The notes below the pieces were generated by a model. It was not told the DNA's origin, did not search any database, and saw only the letters and a program-made list of their open reading frames with translations. Positions 5,657 to 13,814 of a DNA stretch of 22,995 bases are shown in pieces. Location of the stretch: positions 1-22,995 of the IMG/VR virus record IMGVR_UViG_3300023174_003959. One strand, 5' to 3'. Every line of letters starts with the position of its first letter. Position 1 is the stretch's first letter. The DNA comes from a virus. The position numbers and the translations under genes were made by a program.

Positions 5657-6747
5657 ACATTGTTATTCCTATTGCTGGTCTTGGAACAAGATTTTCTAAA
5701 GTTGGCATTGATATGCCGAAACCACTTATAAAAGTAAATAATAAAACTCTTATTGAGCATTCTCTTTCATCAATAAATATTGATGCAAACTATATCTTTA
5801 TTACAAAAGAGTATGAAGATAAAAAATATAACCAAGATTTAAGCGCTTTATTAAAAAAGATAAAACCAAATAGTATTGAAATTAAAATTAATTTTTTAAC
5901 ATCTGGTCCTGCAGAAACATGCCTTTATGCAAAAGAATTAATCAATAATGAAGAAGGGCTAATAATAACAAATTGTGATCAAATTTTTGATTGGGATTTA
6001 AATAACTTTTCTAATTTTATAGAAAATACTGATGGCGATGGTTGCGTTGTACTACATAAATCAAACAACATAAAACATAGTTATGTAATTATTAATGATA
6101 ATAAAATTACTAAAATTAAAGAAAAGGAAGTAATAAGTGATGACGCTTTAGTTGGTCTGCATTATTGGAAGCATGGAAAAGATTTTGTTTCTAGTGCTGA
6201 AAATTTAATTAATAATTTATTTAGTAATACTGAAAGTTATATATCAACTACCTATCAATACCTAATAGATATCGGTAAAACTATTGTTCCGTTTTATGCT
6301 CCGCAAAATTCATATATCTCTTTAGGTACTCCAGAGGATCTTGATATATATGTTGCTAAAATTAAAGAATATTATACAAAAAAACCAAAAACAATATTTT
6401 GCGATATTGATGGAACAATATTAAAACATGCACACAAGTTTAGTCATATAGGAAAAGAAGATGCTTTAGAACTTCCTGGAACTATTGATAAGTTTAATGA
6501 GTGGGATACTTTAGGGTATAAAATTATTTTAACAACAGCAAGAAAAGAATCTGCAAGATATATTACAGAAAAACAATTAACAGAACTTGGATTTTGTTGG
6601 GACTATTTATTAATGGGGATTACCAGTGGGACAAGAGTTCTTTTAAATGATAAACTAAAAGAGTTAGATAATGATCGTGCAGTTGCAATTAATTTATTAA
6701 CTGATAGTGGATTTAAAAATATTAACTGGAAGACTTATGGTTTATGA
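5653..6747 (+). CDS. Bifunctional sugar-1-phosphate nucleotidyltransferase / HAD phosphatase fusion
   Basis: Residues 1 to about 235 form a nucleotidyltransferase. The NTP loop GLGTRFSKVGIDMPKPLI lies at 9-26, with the metal/nucleotide Asp in NCDQ (D109). Residues about 245-364 form an HAD hydrolase with DIDGT at 251-255 (nucleophile D251, acid/base D253) and the Thr motif ILTTARK. Such a pair can activate a sugar phosphate (or an alcohol phosphate such as phosphocholine) and remove a phosphate from a precursor, as in heptose activation. The exact substrate cannot be read from the sequence. It overlaps both neighbours by ATGA, consistent with a dedicated nucleotide-sugar module feeding the adjacent transferase. 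Confidence 0.85.
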   Translation: MNIVIPIAGLGTRFSKVGIDMPKPLIKVNNKTLIEHSLSSINIDANYIFITKEYEDKKYNQDLSALLKKIKPNSIEIKINFLTSGPAETCLYAKELINNEEGLIITNCDQIFDWDLNNFSNFIENTDGDGCVVLHKSNNIKHSYVIINDNKITKIKEKEVISDDALVGLHYWKHGKDFVSSAENLINNLFSNTESYISTTYQYLIDIGKTIVPFYAPQNSYISLGTPEDLDIYVAKIKEYYTKKPKTIFCDIDGTILKHAHKFSHIGKEDALELPGTIDKFNEWDTLGYKIILTTARKESARYITEKQLTELGFCWDYLLMGITSGTRVLLNDKLKELDNDRAVAINLLTDSGFKNINWKTYGL

Positions 6748-7076
6748 AAATAACAAGAATTGAAGATTATATTGGTGGCTGGTTTATTGGAAATTTTGAA
6801 CCTGCTGCATATAAAACAAATGGCTTTGAAGTATCTTATAAAATACATAAAAAAAATGAAAAATGGGATTGGCATTATCACGAGCATTTAGATGAAATTA
6901 ATTTGCTTGTTCGTGGCAAGATGACAATACAAGGAAAAACTTTAATGTCTGGAGATGTTTTTGTTTTAGAGCAATTAGAAATTGCTGATCCAGAGTTTTT
7001 AGAAGACTGTGAAATAATTTGCATAAAATCTCCTAATATTACAAATGATAAAGTAGTTATAGAAAGAACATTGTAA
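6744..7076 (+). CDS. Small single-domain cupin
   Basis: The 110-residue protein matches cupin motif 1, with H44-x-H46-x4-E51-x6-G58. Motif 2 is degenerate: MSGDVFVLEQL lacks the usual His and Asn. A metal could be held by the first-motif ligands alone. Cupins in sugar clusters act as isomerases or epimerases, or simply bind ligands. The N-terminal WFIGNFEP segment resembles small cupins that accompany NTP-transferase genes. Start at ATGA overlap; the stop overlaps the next ATG by 1 nt. Confidence 0.78.
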   Translation: MKITRIEDYIGGWFIGNFEPAAYKTNGFEVSYKIHKKNEKWDWHYHEHLDEINLLVRGKMTIQGKTLMSGDVFVLEQLEIADPEFLEDCEIICIKSPNITNDKVVIERTL

Positions 7077-7516
7077 TGAAAAAAATTTCACATAGAGGTA
7101 ATCTTAATGGTCCAGATCCAAAAAATGAAAATACAATTGAATCAATTTTGTTTGCATTGCAAGAAGGATTTGATGTTGAAATTGATATATGGGTTGTTAA
7201 TAATTTAATATATTTGGGTCATGACAGACCAAAAACACAAATTGATAAACCTTTTATTAATCAAATTGGAAATCGTGGATGGTTTCATTGTAAAAACCTA
7301 GAAGCACTAACATTTTTATCAAAATTTGAAGATGTTAATTATTTTTATCATAATAATGATGACTATACGTTAACAAATACAAAATATATTTGGACTTACC
7401 CAGAAAAAGAAGTATCTTCTCAGTCAATTTTGGTACACTTAGATAAGCCAAATGTTAAAGATTTTAATGTTTTACCTGCTGGCATTTGTAGTGACTATAT
7501 GTATTGGAATGAATAA
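7076..7516 (+). CDS. GDPD-like (glycerophosphodiester phosphodiesterase fold) short protein
   Basis: The 146-residue protein begins ISHRGNLNGPDPKNENTIES. H6-R7 and E18 correspond to the HRG and PENT motifs, E35 and D37 (VEIDI) to the metal ligands, and H49-D50 (LGHD) to the second catalytic His motif. Family members are usually about 230-250 residues, so roughly the second half of the TIM barrel is missing. All the N-terminal catalytic motifs are nevertheless kept. It may act on a phosphodiester in a glycan or lipid carrier. It lies between the cupin and a small unknown, each with 1-nt overlaps, so it belongs to the same pathway. Confidence 0.7.
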   Translation: MKKISHRGNLNGPDPKNENTIESILFALQEGFDVEIDIWVVNNLIYLGHDRPKTQIDKPFINQIGNRGWFHCKNLEALTFLSKFEDVNYFYHNNDDYTLTNTKYIWTYPEKEVSSQSILVHLDKPNVKDFNVLPAGICSDYMYWNE

Positions 7517-7746
7517 TGTATACAGATAACATGAGAAAAGCATTTCATTCTATAAATGCACCTAAAAATTTTAGTGTAGAAGTTATTGACAATGAATATT
7601 TTCTTACAATAAAATTGGATGAAAAAAAGTTTTTATATATGGGGCATGATGATAAAATATCAGCCTTGCAGTATGTGGTAAAATTAAAAAAGGCTTTAGA
7701 AGATTGTGGAGCAGTTATTTTAGTAACTAGAGAGGCAATAAAATAA
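7516..7746 (+). CDS. Small hypothetical protein in the halogenase cassette
   Basis: A 76-residue acidic/basic mixed protein with predicted alpha-beta content (FSVEVIDNEYFLTIKLDEKKFL, then a helix around VVKLKKALEDCG). No catalytic motif or family is recognised. It is coupled by 1-nt overlaps (TAATG) to the GDPD-like gene and the halogenase, so a partner role, for example as a small binding protein, is conceivable but unproven. Confidence 0.6.
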   Translation: MYTDNMRKAFHSINAPKNFSVEVIDNEYFLTIKLDEKKFLYMGHDDKISALQYVVKLKKALEDCGAVILVTREAIK

Positions 7747-9347
7747 TGTCAAAAATAATTAACGATATTGTAATTGTTGGTGGCGGATCTGCTGGATGGA
7801 TGACAGCATCAATTTTAATTAAAGACTTTCCAAATAAAAATATAAAACTTATTGAGAGTCCAAATATACCAACAATTGGTGTTGGAGAAAGCACTTTTGA
7901 TGGAATTAATTATTATTTTGAATACTTGGGAATAGATAAAAACGATTTTATTAAATTTACAGATGCGTCAATAAAACTAGGACTTAGATTTAAAAATTTT
8001 TATAAAAAAGATAATACATCATTTTTGTATCCATTTGGCAGGCCATACCTTGAAGAAACTAAATGGGGTATGCAAGATTGGTTAATTAAAAAATACAAAG
8101 ATGACTCAGTTCCAGTTACTGACTTTGCACAAACATACTTCCCAGTAGCACATCTTATTGAAAATAATACTTTTTGTGATAATAAAGATGGTCAGTTGCC
8201 TGCTTTTGATCCAAGAATTAACACAGCATTAAATTTTGATGCACAAAAATTTGCATTATGGCTAAAAGAAAAATATGCAAAAGTCCGTGGTGTAAAAAAT
8301 ATACTTGCAGAAGTTATTCATGTAGAAACAGATGATGATGGAATTAAATATTTATTATTAGATAATGGGAAAAAAATAACAGCAGATTTATATATTGATT
8401 GCACTGGATTTAATAGTTTGTTGCTTGGAAAATCATTAAATGAAGAGTTCATAGATTATACAAATAAACTACCAAATAATAGTGCATGGGCTGTGCAAAT
8501 TCAATATAAGGATAAAAATAAAGAAATGCTTACTGTTACAACTTGCACTGCGTTAAAAAATGGATGGGTTTGGCACACTCCTTTGTATTCTCGTATAGGT
8601 ACTGGATATGTTTATAGTGATAAATTTACAAGTGATGAAGATGCACTTAAAGAATTTAAAGAATATCTATTAAGTAAAGATTCAACAAACAAGATATCAA
8701 AAAAAGAAATAAATAATTTAAATTTTAATAATTTAAAAATGCGTGTTGGCATACATAAAAGAACTTGGGTTAAAAATGTTGCAGCAATAGGTTTGTCTGC
8801 TGGTTTTATTGAACCATTAGAGTCAAATGGTTTATTTACTGTTCATGAGTTTTTATTTAATCTTGTAAGTGTATTAAAACAGGAAAAAATTACATCGTGG
8901 AATATACACAACTACAACGAAGTTAATAAAAGAATCTATGACTCTTTTGTTGACTTTATAATAGTTCATTATTGCTTAAGCATAAGAGATGATTCTGAAT
9001 ATTGGAAATCAAATAGTGAAAGGGTGTACTCTTTTGATAATATAGATAAAAAGAAAGAACTTTCTTCAAACTTGTTTGCGTTATATGAAATGAAAACTAG
9101 AACACATGATACTGTTGGCGGTACTGGATATAATCTTGCAATGACATGTATCGCAACTGGAATGAACTATTTTATATTAGATAATGTTTTTTCACGAATT
9201 GGAGAAATTTCTTATAATGTTGATTATTCAGAAACAATGAAAGATTATTTTACAATATCTGATTATAGGAAAAACGAATGGGAAAAAATTGCAAAAGAGT
9301 CACCAACAATGTATGAGTATTTAAAGGAGAGATATTATAATGATTAA
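7746..9347 (+). CDS. Flavin-dependent tryptophan-halogenase family protein
   Basis: The 533-residue enzyme has the FAD-binding GGGSAGW at 12-18, GVGES at 45-49, and the catalytic lysine K77 in ASIKLGLRF. It has W274-V-W276-H-T-P, close to the WxWxIP signature that blocks monooxygenase activity, and E356 in GFIEPLES, the region of the catalytic Glu. Length and spacing match PrnA/RebH-type enzymes. These use FADH2, O2 and halide to form HOCl or HOBr, which reaches the substrate by way of the Lys. A cyanophage member (VirX1) is known to iodinate diverse substrates. No flavin reductase is nearby, so host FADH2 is likely used. The natural substrate is unknown; the sugar-gene context suggests surface glycoconjugate or secondary-metabolite chemistry. 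Confidence 0.9.
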   Translation: MSKIINDIVIVGGGSAGWMTASILIKDFPNKNIKLIESPNIPTIGVGESTFDGINYYFEYLGIDKNDFIKFTDASIKLGLRFKNFYKKDNTSFLYPFGRPYLEETKWGMQDWLIKKYKDDSVPVTDFAQTYFPVAHLIENNTFCDNKDGQLPAFDPRINTALNFDAQKFALWLKEKYAKVRGVKNILAEVIHVETDDDGIKYLLLDNGKKITADLYIDCTGFNSLLLGKSLNEEFIDYTNKLPNNSAWAVQIQYKDKNKEMLTVTTCTALKNGWVWHTPLYSRIGTGYVYSDKFTSDEDALKEFKEYLLSKDSTNKISKKEINNLNFNNLKMRVGIHKRTWVKNVAAIGLSAGFIEPLESNGLFTVHEFLFNLVSVLKQEKITSWNIHNYNEVNKRIYDSFVDFIIVHYCLSIRDDSEYWKSNSERVYSFDNIDKKKELSSNLFALYEMKTRTHDTVGGTGYNLAMTCIATGMNYFILDNVFSRIGEISYNVDYSETMKDYFTISDYRKNEWEKIAKESPTMYEYLKERYYND

Positions 9348-9459
9348 GTTACTTATTTGTAAGATTAAAAAACATAACTTGTTTGATGCTGGATCCTGTC
9401 CATTTACTGGTAAAACCTATATGGGATGTTTAAGATGTGGAGGAACAATAGAAAAATGA
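9340..9459 (+). CDS. Mini zinc-ribbon protein, 39 residues
   Basis: The ATG at 9340 overlaps the halogenase stop by 8 nt (ATGATTAA). An AAGGAGAGA run at 9323-9331 provides a ribosome site. Cysteines at 7, 20, 30 and 33 (GSCPFTGKTYMGCLRCGG) resemble small phage DUF1660-like zinc ribbons that begin with an LxCKxxxH segment. Probable structural zinc; function unknown. Confidence 0.6.
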   Translation: MIKLLICKIKKHNLFDAGSCPFTGKTYMGCLRCGGTIEK

Positions 9460-9587
9460 AAAAAAAGATAACAATATTAATATTAGCAATAATTTCAAGC
9501 ATTATTGCATTTTCTTTGTTTTTTGCTTCAAGAATGAGCAGACTATCTGAACTAGATTTATTTAATATTGAAGAAGATGATTTTTAA
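9456..9587 (+). CDS. Small single-pass membrane protein, 43 residues
   Basis: Starts in an ATGA overlap with the mini zinc ribbon. MKKKI is followed by about 20 hydrophobic residues (TILILAIISSIIAFSLFFA) and an acidic tail (ELDLFNIEEDDF). The charge pattern predicts N-terminus in, acidic tail outside. It could serve in lysis timing or membrane signalling; no family is recognised. Confidence 0.5.
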   Translation: MKKKITILILAIISSIIAFSLFFASRMSRLSELDLFNIEEDDF

Positions 9588-9604
9588 TACCTTACAGAAT
9601 AGAG

Positions 9605-9610
9605 TACAAT
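9605..9610 (+). promoter_or_regulatory. -10 box of a leaderless promoter
   Basis: TACAAT ends 7 nt before the ATG at 9618, with no ribosome-binding site between. The -35 region is poor. Spacing predicts transcription starting at or next to the start codon. Confidence 0.4.
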
Positions 9611-9617
9611 AGATAGT

Positions 9618-9977
9618 ATGAGAACTGGTATTTTAATGTTTTTTGCAACAATGTCAATATCTTTTGCAATTGCATATTTATCTTTATTTGATAAATTAAA
9701 AAAATGTAATCTTGCTATTACAAAACTGTTCCTTGAAAATGAAGGATTAAAAGAGATTATTCTTCAAAATAAAAACATTGACACTCAGTCTGACGATGTA
9801 GTACATAAGGAAAACTTTATAAAATTCTTATCTGACTCAAGAGATTGGGCATTTGAATATATTGAAACATCTCAAAAAACAATTAAAGAAGTTTCAGAAG
9901 AATTAAAAAATCAAGGTCTTAATCATTACTCAAAAAAACTTATGGAATTACTTCCAGAAAATATAACAAAGGATTAA
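9618..9977 (+). CDS. Membrane-anchored coiled-coil hypothetical protein
   Basis: A 119-residue protein with one N-terminal membrane helix (residues 5-24). A helical region with ENFIKFLSDSRDWAFEYIETSQ follows, a segment that recurs in small actinophage proteins. The rest is a charged amphipathic helix. It precedes the XapX and holin-like genes, so it may belong to a membrane or lysis group. Its own -10 box lies 7 nt before the ATG. Confidence 0.6.
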   Translation: MRTGILMFFATMSISFAIAYLSLFDKLKKCNLAITKLFLENEGLKEIILQNKNIDTQSDDVVHKENFIKFLSDSRDWAFEYIETSQKTIKEVSEELKNQGLNHYSKKLMELLPENITKD

Positions 9978-9980
9978 AAA

Positions 9981-10139
9981 ATGAAAGAAATATTTTTTTC
10001 TATATTAACAGGTTTTGGGTGCGGTGTCGTGTTCGCAGCACTCAAATTGCCAGTTCCAGCACCACCAGTTTTTGCGGGAGTCGCAGGAATTATTGGTTTA
10101 TGGATTGGCTTCACAACGATAACACGAATTATATCCTAG
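9981..10139 (+). CDS. XapX-domain (DUF1427) small membrane protein
   Basis: The 52-residue protein has two hydrophobic stretches joined by LKLPVPAPPVFAGVAGIIGL, the hallmark of XapX proteins (P-x-PAPP-x(3)-AG-x-x-G). XapX proteins are two-helix membrane proteins of unknown function. The TAG stop is embedded in the AGGAGG ribosome site of the next gene, so the two are coupled. GC content is slightly higher than in the preceding genes. Confidence 0.75.
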   Translation: MKEIFFSILTGFGCGVVFAALKLPVPAPPVFAGVAGIIGLWIGFTTITRIIS

Positions 10140-10147
10140 GAGGAATA

Positions 10148-10432
10148 ATGAATAACATACTAAACGATAAAACAAAGGCAATGCTTGCATCATACGGACG
10201 ATCTGTTCTTGGATCAGTCATTGCACTTTATATGGCTGGCGTAACAGATCCTAAAGATCTTTGGGCTGCATTAGTTGCTGCCCTTGCACCCGTTGCATTG
10301 AGAGCACTTAATCCTAATGACAAGGCTTTTGGCGTATTGCCAGATACAGGAGCAATTTCAGATGCTCTTGGTAAAATTGTGCCTGTTAAGAGTGCACCAA
10401 AAAAGAAAAAGGCTGCTGCTAAAAAGAAGTAG
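10148..10432 (+). CDS. Holin-like small membrane protein with Lys-rich tail
   Basis: The start is the ATG at 10148, which has AGGAGG at 10138-10143. The 94-residue product has two hydrophobic helices, about 17-32 (RSVLGSVIALYMAGV) and 37-53 (LWAALVAALAPVALRAL). It ends in a run of lysines (KKKKAAAKKK). Two helices and a strongly positive C-terminus are typical of class II holins. No endolysin gene is in the window, so holin function is inferred. An intrinsic terminator follows directly. Confidence 0.55.
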   Translation: MNNILNDKTKAMLASYGRSVLGSVIALYMAGVTDPKDLWAALVAALAPVALRALNPNDKAFGVLPDTGAISDALGKIVPVKSAPKKKKAAAKKK

Positions 10433-10444
10433 TTAGTTAATTAG

Positions 10445-10489
10445 GAAGGGCGAATTTACTTAAAATAAGTTCGCCTTTCTTAATTTTTA
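10445..10489 (+). terminator. Intrinsic terminator after the holin-like gene
   Basis: GAAGGGCGA at 10445-10453 pairs with TCGCCTTTC at 10471-10479 (one G-U), and ACTTA/TAAGT extends the stem inside. A TTAATTTTT tail follows. It ends the rightward transcript after the holin-like gene. Confidence 0.8.
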
Positions 10490-10493
10490 TAAT
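10488..10493 (+). promoter_or_regulatory. -10 box before the Stealth-like gene
   Basis: TATAAT overlaps the T-tail of the terminator and ends 8 nt before the ATG at 10502. GAGGA lies between, so either a leaderless or a very short-leadered transcript is possible. The -35 is weak. Confidence 0.4.
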
Positions 10494-10501
10494 GAGGAAA
10501 C

Positions 10502-11194
10502 ATGGATTTTGTTTATATATGTAAAGATGGAGTCAATGAAGAACTAAGGTATTCAATTAGATCTGTTGTTGAAAGTTTTCCAGACTCAAAAATATGGATT
10601 GTTGGTGGTAAGCCAAGTTGGTATGCTGGAAACTATATAAATGTTAGACAAGTATTAACAAAGTATAGGAATGCAATTCAAAACCTTCGTGCAATATGCA
10701 ACTCAAACGAAATATCTGAAAAATTTATATTAATGAATGATGACTTTTATATTATAAAAAATATTAATTCAATTAAAACATATCACGGTGGTTTGCTTTT
10801 AGATAAAATAAATTTATATCAAAAAATAAATTCAAACTCAAACTATACTAGAAAACTTGCATCTACATATAAAAAAATTAAATCACTTGGCATTGAAAAT
10901 CCACTTGACTATGAACTACATATACCTATGGTTATGGAAAAGAAAAAATTAAAGCAAACGCTTGAAGACAATGATTCATTTTTGTGGAGATCTATATACG
11001 GAAATGTATTTGCTGTAGGTGGAGAGCAAATGGAAGATGTAAAGGTTTACAGCAAAGGTCCATTAGTTTTAAAATCATATAACATAAATAAAGATGAACA
11101 TGTGTATTTATCAAGTGCTGATAATTCATTTGATATAATATTAAATAATATACTTAAAGAAAAATTTATTAAAAAAACTAAATATGAGAAATAA
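10502..11194 (+). CDS. Stealth-like sugar-phosphate transferase / glycosyltransferase
   Basis: The 230-residue protein starts with a strand-turn pattern (VYICKDGVNEELRYSIRSVVESFP). It carries FILMNDDFYIIKNI with M78-N79-D80-D81, the NDD(F/D)(F/Y) motif of Stealth conserved region 2. Stealth proteins transfer hexose-1-phosphate from a UDP-sugar to build capsule or teichoic-like polymers. The short length keeps mainly the CR2-type core, as in several actinophage homologues. Cytoplasmic, with no membrane helix. Its 3' end overlaps the leftward gene at 11178 by 17 nt with no terminator between. Confidence 0.65.
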   Translation: MDFVYICKDGVNEELRYSIRSVVESFPDSKIWIVGGKPSWYAGNYINVRQVLTKYRNAIQNLRAICNSNEISEKFILMNDDFYIIKNINSIKTYHGGLLLDKINLYQKINSNSNYTRKLASTYKKIKSLGIENPLDYELHIPMVMEKKKLKQTLEDNDSFLWRSIYGNVFAVGGEQMEDVKVYSKGPLVLKSYNINKDEHVYLSSADNSFDIILNNILKEKFIKKTKYEK

Positions 11195-12215
11195 TATCTA
11201 AATAACTATTGTTTAAATTTTCTGGTGCAAAGTTTGTATATCCTATATTAAATGCATTTTGTTTATTTATATTCTTATCTTGATTAATAAAGTAATCATC
11301 AATAGTCATTGCAAAAGTTTTTATATCTGCTTCAAATAATTCAATTCTAGCCTTTGTTCTAAAAGTACCCAAAGAATGAGATTTAACTAACCATTCTTTT
11401 GGCAGGATTGCGTTATTAGGAGATATGTCAGTCATAAAAACTGGCAGGGCACTCATAAGAGCCTCATTCATAGGTAAACAAAGACCAGCATATCGTCTAG
11501 GAAGAACCATAGCATCAAATCCACTATACATATCTTCTCTATCCTTTATGTTGTCTATCTCTATCGTAAGCCTTGAATCTTTAATATTTGTTTCTATTTC
11601 ACTCTGGCTTCTAATAACTAATTCATAATCTGCTTTAGAATATTTAAGCATTTCAAGAACACTATTAGTTCCATTTCTATCTTTTGCTGCTTTTTTACCA
11701 GCAATATGCAAAAGTCTGCTATGCGATTTTGACATGTTTATTTCTTTAGCGTTAGAAAAAGTTAAAGAATTGGTTGGTGGTGGCAAATGTATAACTTTAG
11801 TTTGGTTGCGAAAAAGTTTTTTAACATGATCAATATGCCAAACGCTTGGAGATAAAAGAACATCTGGTAGTGCAAGGTTTGGTGCTGCTAGATTTGCAAA
11901 AAGTTCATAATTGTATTGAAGTATAGTTTTTACACCATATTTTTTTGCATATTTTATAAAGTTTTGATCATAAAATGTTTCACAACTAATAACAACATCA
12001 ATATCAGCAAGAAATAGTTTTATTTGTTGTAAGGTTGGAAATCCAGTTGATCTAATACAGTTATATTCGCTGTACCATTCTGGGTGCTGTTTATTTTTAT
12101 TAAATGGTGTTGAATCTATTAGTAATATTTTATCTGGCTTTAGCATATCAACAAGTTCTTTTGTTTGATTTCCAAGTCCAGTGTTATCTGATCTAGCAAT
12201 AATTCCTAGTCTCAT
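11178..12215 (-). CDS. GT-B glycosyltransferase (family 1/4-like)
   Basis: The 345-residue protein has the C-terminal nucleotide-sugar region of GT-B enzymes: MVLPRRYAGLCLPMNEALMSALPVFMTDI gives the E-x7-E-like pattern with a P-x-N-E-A helix. The N-terminal LGIIARSDNTGLGNQTKEL is the glycine-rich acceptor-domain loop. Retaining transfer of an activated sugar to a glycan is expected. It starts at an ATGA overlap with the preceding transferase and is the last gene of the leftward glycan block. Donor and acceptor are unknown. Confidence 0.78.
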   Translation of the reverse strand: MRLGIIARSDNTGLGNQTKELVDMLKPDKILLIDSTPFNKNKQHPEWYSEYNCIRSTGFPTLQQIKLFLADIDVVISCETFYDQNFIKYAKKYGVKTILQYNYELFANLAAPNLALPDVLLSPSVWHIDHVKKLFRNQTKVIHLPPPTNSLTFSNAKEINMSKSHSRLLHIAGKKAAKDRNGTNSVLEMLKYSKADYELVIRSQSEIETNIKDSRLTIEIDNIKDREDMYSGFDAMVLPRRYAGLCLPMNEALMSALPVFMTDISPNNAILPKEWLVKSHSLGTFRTKARIELFEADIKTFAMTIDDYFINQDKNINKQNAFNIGYTNFAPENLNNSYLDIISHI

Positions 12216-12973
12216 TTTTTATTAAACCAAACATCATCATCTGATGTAAACTTTCTTCCATTTTCACGACCATCTAAATGATAAGATCTTTTAATGTTTC
12301 CTTCTGGATGGTATATCCATAATTTATGTTTATCCCAACCCTCTTTGTTAAAATTATTATATGGAGAAATTTCATCTTGAATTCTTCCATGAGTTGTATC
12401 TTCAATAAATACTTTATCTTCAAGTGGTGGAAGTATTACTTCTCTATAATATGAAACCTTGCTAAGGTGTGGTCTTTGACTCCACTGAGACGTTCTAATA
12501 AAACAATCATCAAAGCCAAACATTAAATGATTGTGTGGCTCTGGTATAAAAGATTCATGGTGAAAACGAATTGTATTTGCTTTTTCATATCCAAGCATAT
12601 CAAAACATTTTTGCCAATCAATCTCTACATCTGTAGTTAGTGGGGCATCACCTTCAACATAAAGCAAAACAGATGTTTGAATATCATCAATAGTCTTACG
12701 CATCATTGTGCTTTGATGACTATGCTTATCAAATATTATTGGAAGTATGTTCTGATATTCATGCATACATTTCCAAAGAATTTTATTTTTATATTCATTG
12801 TAATCTATTTCACGATCCATTTGTTCTCTTCGTAATCCATCAATTTGCATTATGATTTCATTTTTTGGAAAATGAAACCTAATAGATTTAATAGTTTCAT
12901 CAATAATTTTTGTGTCTGGGTGACTTGGTAAAACAGATGTTGCTAAAATAATTGTTACATCATTTTTATTCAT
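12212..12973 (-). CDS. GT-A type glycosyltransferase
   Basis: The 253-residue protein begins with VTIILATSVLPSHPDTKIIDETIKSI, the first strand-helix of GT-A folds. It has LLYVEGDAPL around residues 102-111 as the likely DxD-like metal motif (E-G-D). A later FIEDTTHGRI may supply the base. Related proteins are found in phage and cyanophage sugar clusters. It is coupled by an 8-nt overlap (ATGAATAA) to the upstream gene and by ATGA to the downstream one. Confidence 0.65.
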   Translation of the reverse strand: MNKNDVTIILATSVLPSHPDTKIIDETIKSIRFHFPKNEIIMQIDGLRREQMDREIDYNEYKNKILWKCMHEYQNILPIIFDKHSHQSTMMRKTIDDIQTSVLLYVEGDAPLTTDVEIDWQKCFDMLGYEKANTIRFHHESFIPEPHNHLMFGFDDCFIRTSQWSQRPHLSKVSYYREVILPPLEDKVFIEDTTHGRIQDEISPYNNFNKEGWDKHKLWIYHPEGNIKRSYHLDGRENGRKFTSDDDVWFNKK

Positions 12974-13814
12974 TAATTTGCCTCATTAGTTTTATTCCAA
13001 GATCTCGCTTATACTTTATCCACCAGCATACCACCTTATGCATATTGTGAGGGTATTGATTTAATAGTTCAGGAACCAAAAAACGTAAATCAGCCCAATT
13101 AGAAACAAAATTAACTGGTATATTTCCTTCAAACAAAATATTATAAAAATCAATATTCCTATTTTTTGAATCAACACTATCTCCTATTGGTAAACATAAC
13201 ATTTCTATAGCCTCAAAAAATCTAAAGGAATCTATTGTAACTGCCCCAGATGGTGCTGGAGCAATCCTAGCACTAGCAAGGTTGCGGTAGTAGTCTATTG
13301 CCTGATCGCCCTGTGCAAAGCCTGCTGTAGGCTTATAAAGGGTATTTGGCATTGTCTCTATAGCCTTTGCCAACTGTTTTCTTCTTGAATGAGTTATTTG
13401 ACCACCAAAATATAAATCATAATTCTTAATAGGATAATCTGGAATAAATTGTTTTAAATGTTGGGGGACTCCAATAGGCAATTTATTATATTGTTTATTG
13501 CTTTCATTAAAATATTGAACCCATATTTCAGCATTAGGATGGTTAATCTTACTTATATCAAATCTGCTTTCTTCATCCCCCGTAATAAATAACACAAGTC
13601 TAGAAAGGTTTTGTATTTCTTTGTTAACATTATCTTCGTATCCAAGATTTTGTGGTCCAGGAACAACAACAAATCCACGATCAACTTTAGGAATAGAAGT
13701 TACTTTTATTTGATCTATATTATATTTATCAAAAACTTCTTTGAGAAGACCATAATCCCATTTATCAGCAGCACAATCCTCTTCATTAAAAGAGTATAAG
13801 TATGCATTTATCAA
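12966..13814 (-). CDS. Exostosin-like (GT47-type) glycosyltransferase
   Basis: About 282 residues. The core LYFGGQITHSRRKQLAKAI, then YYRNLASARIAPAPSGAVTIDSFRFFEAIEMLCLPI, follows the exostosin/GT47 pattern: short conserved strand, R-rich helix, C-terminal DSxRFxE-G-x-PI donor site. I chose the TTG at 13814. It has GGAGAG 7 nt upstream and overlaps the PIG-L stop by 4 nt (TTGA). A TTG at 13829 would add five residues. It probably transfers a sugar from a nucleotide donor within the glycan block. Family assignment is by pattern. Confidence 0.62.
   Translation of the reverse strand: MINAYLYSFNEEDCAADKWDYGLLKEVFDKYNIDQIKVTSIPKVDRGFVVVPGPQNLGYEDNVNKEIQNLSRLVLFITGDEESRFDISKINHPNAEIWVQYFNESNKQYNKLPIGVPQHLKQFIPDYPIKNYDLYFGGQITHSRRKQLAKAIETMPNTLYKPTAGFAQGDQAIDYYRNLASARIAPAPSGAVTIDSFRFFEAIEMLCLPIGDSVDSKNRNIDFYNILFEGNIPVNFVSNWADLRFLVPELLNQYPHNMHKVVCWWIKYKRDLGIKLMRQINE

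Noticed and set aside
10019-10147. N-terminal extension of the holin-like frame
   Set aside because: It overlaps the XapX gene in another frame and is Arg/Ser-rich. The ATG at 10148 has an AGGAGG and gives a sensible membrane protein.
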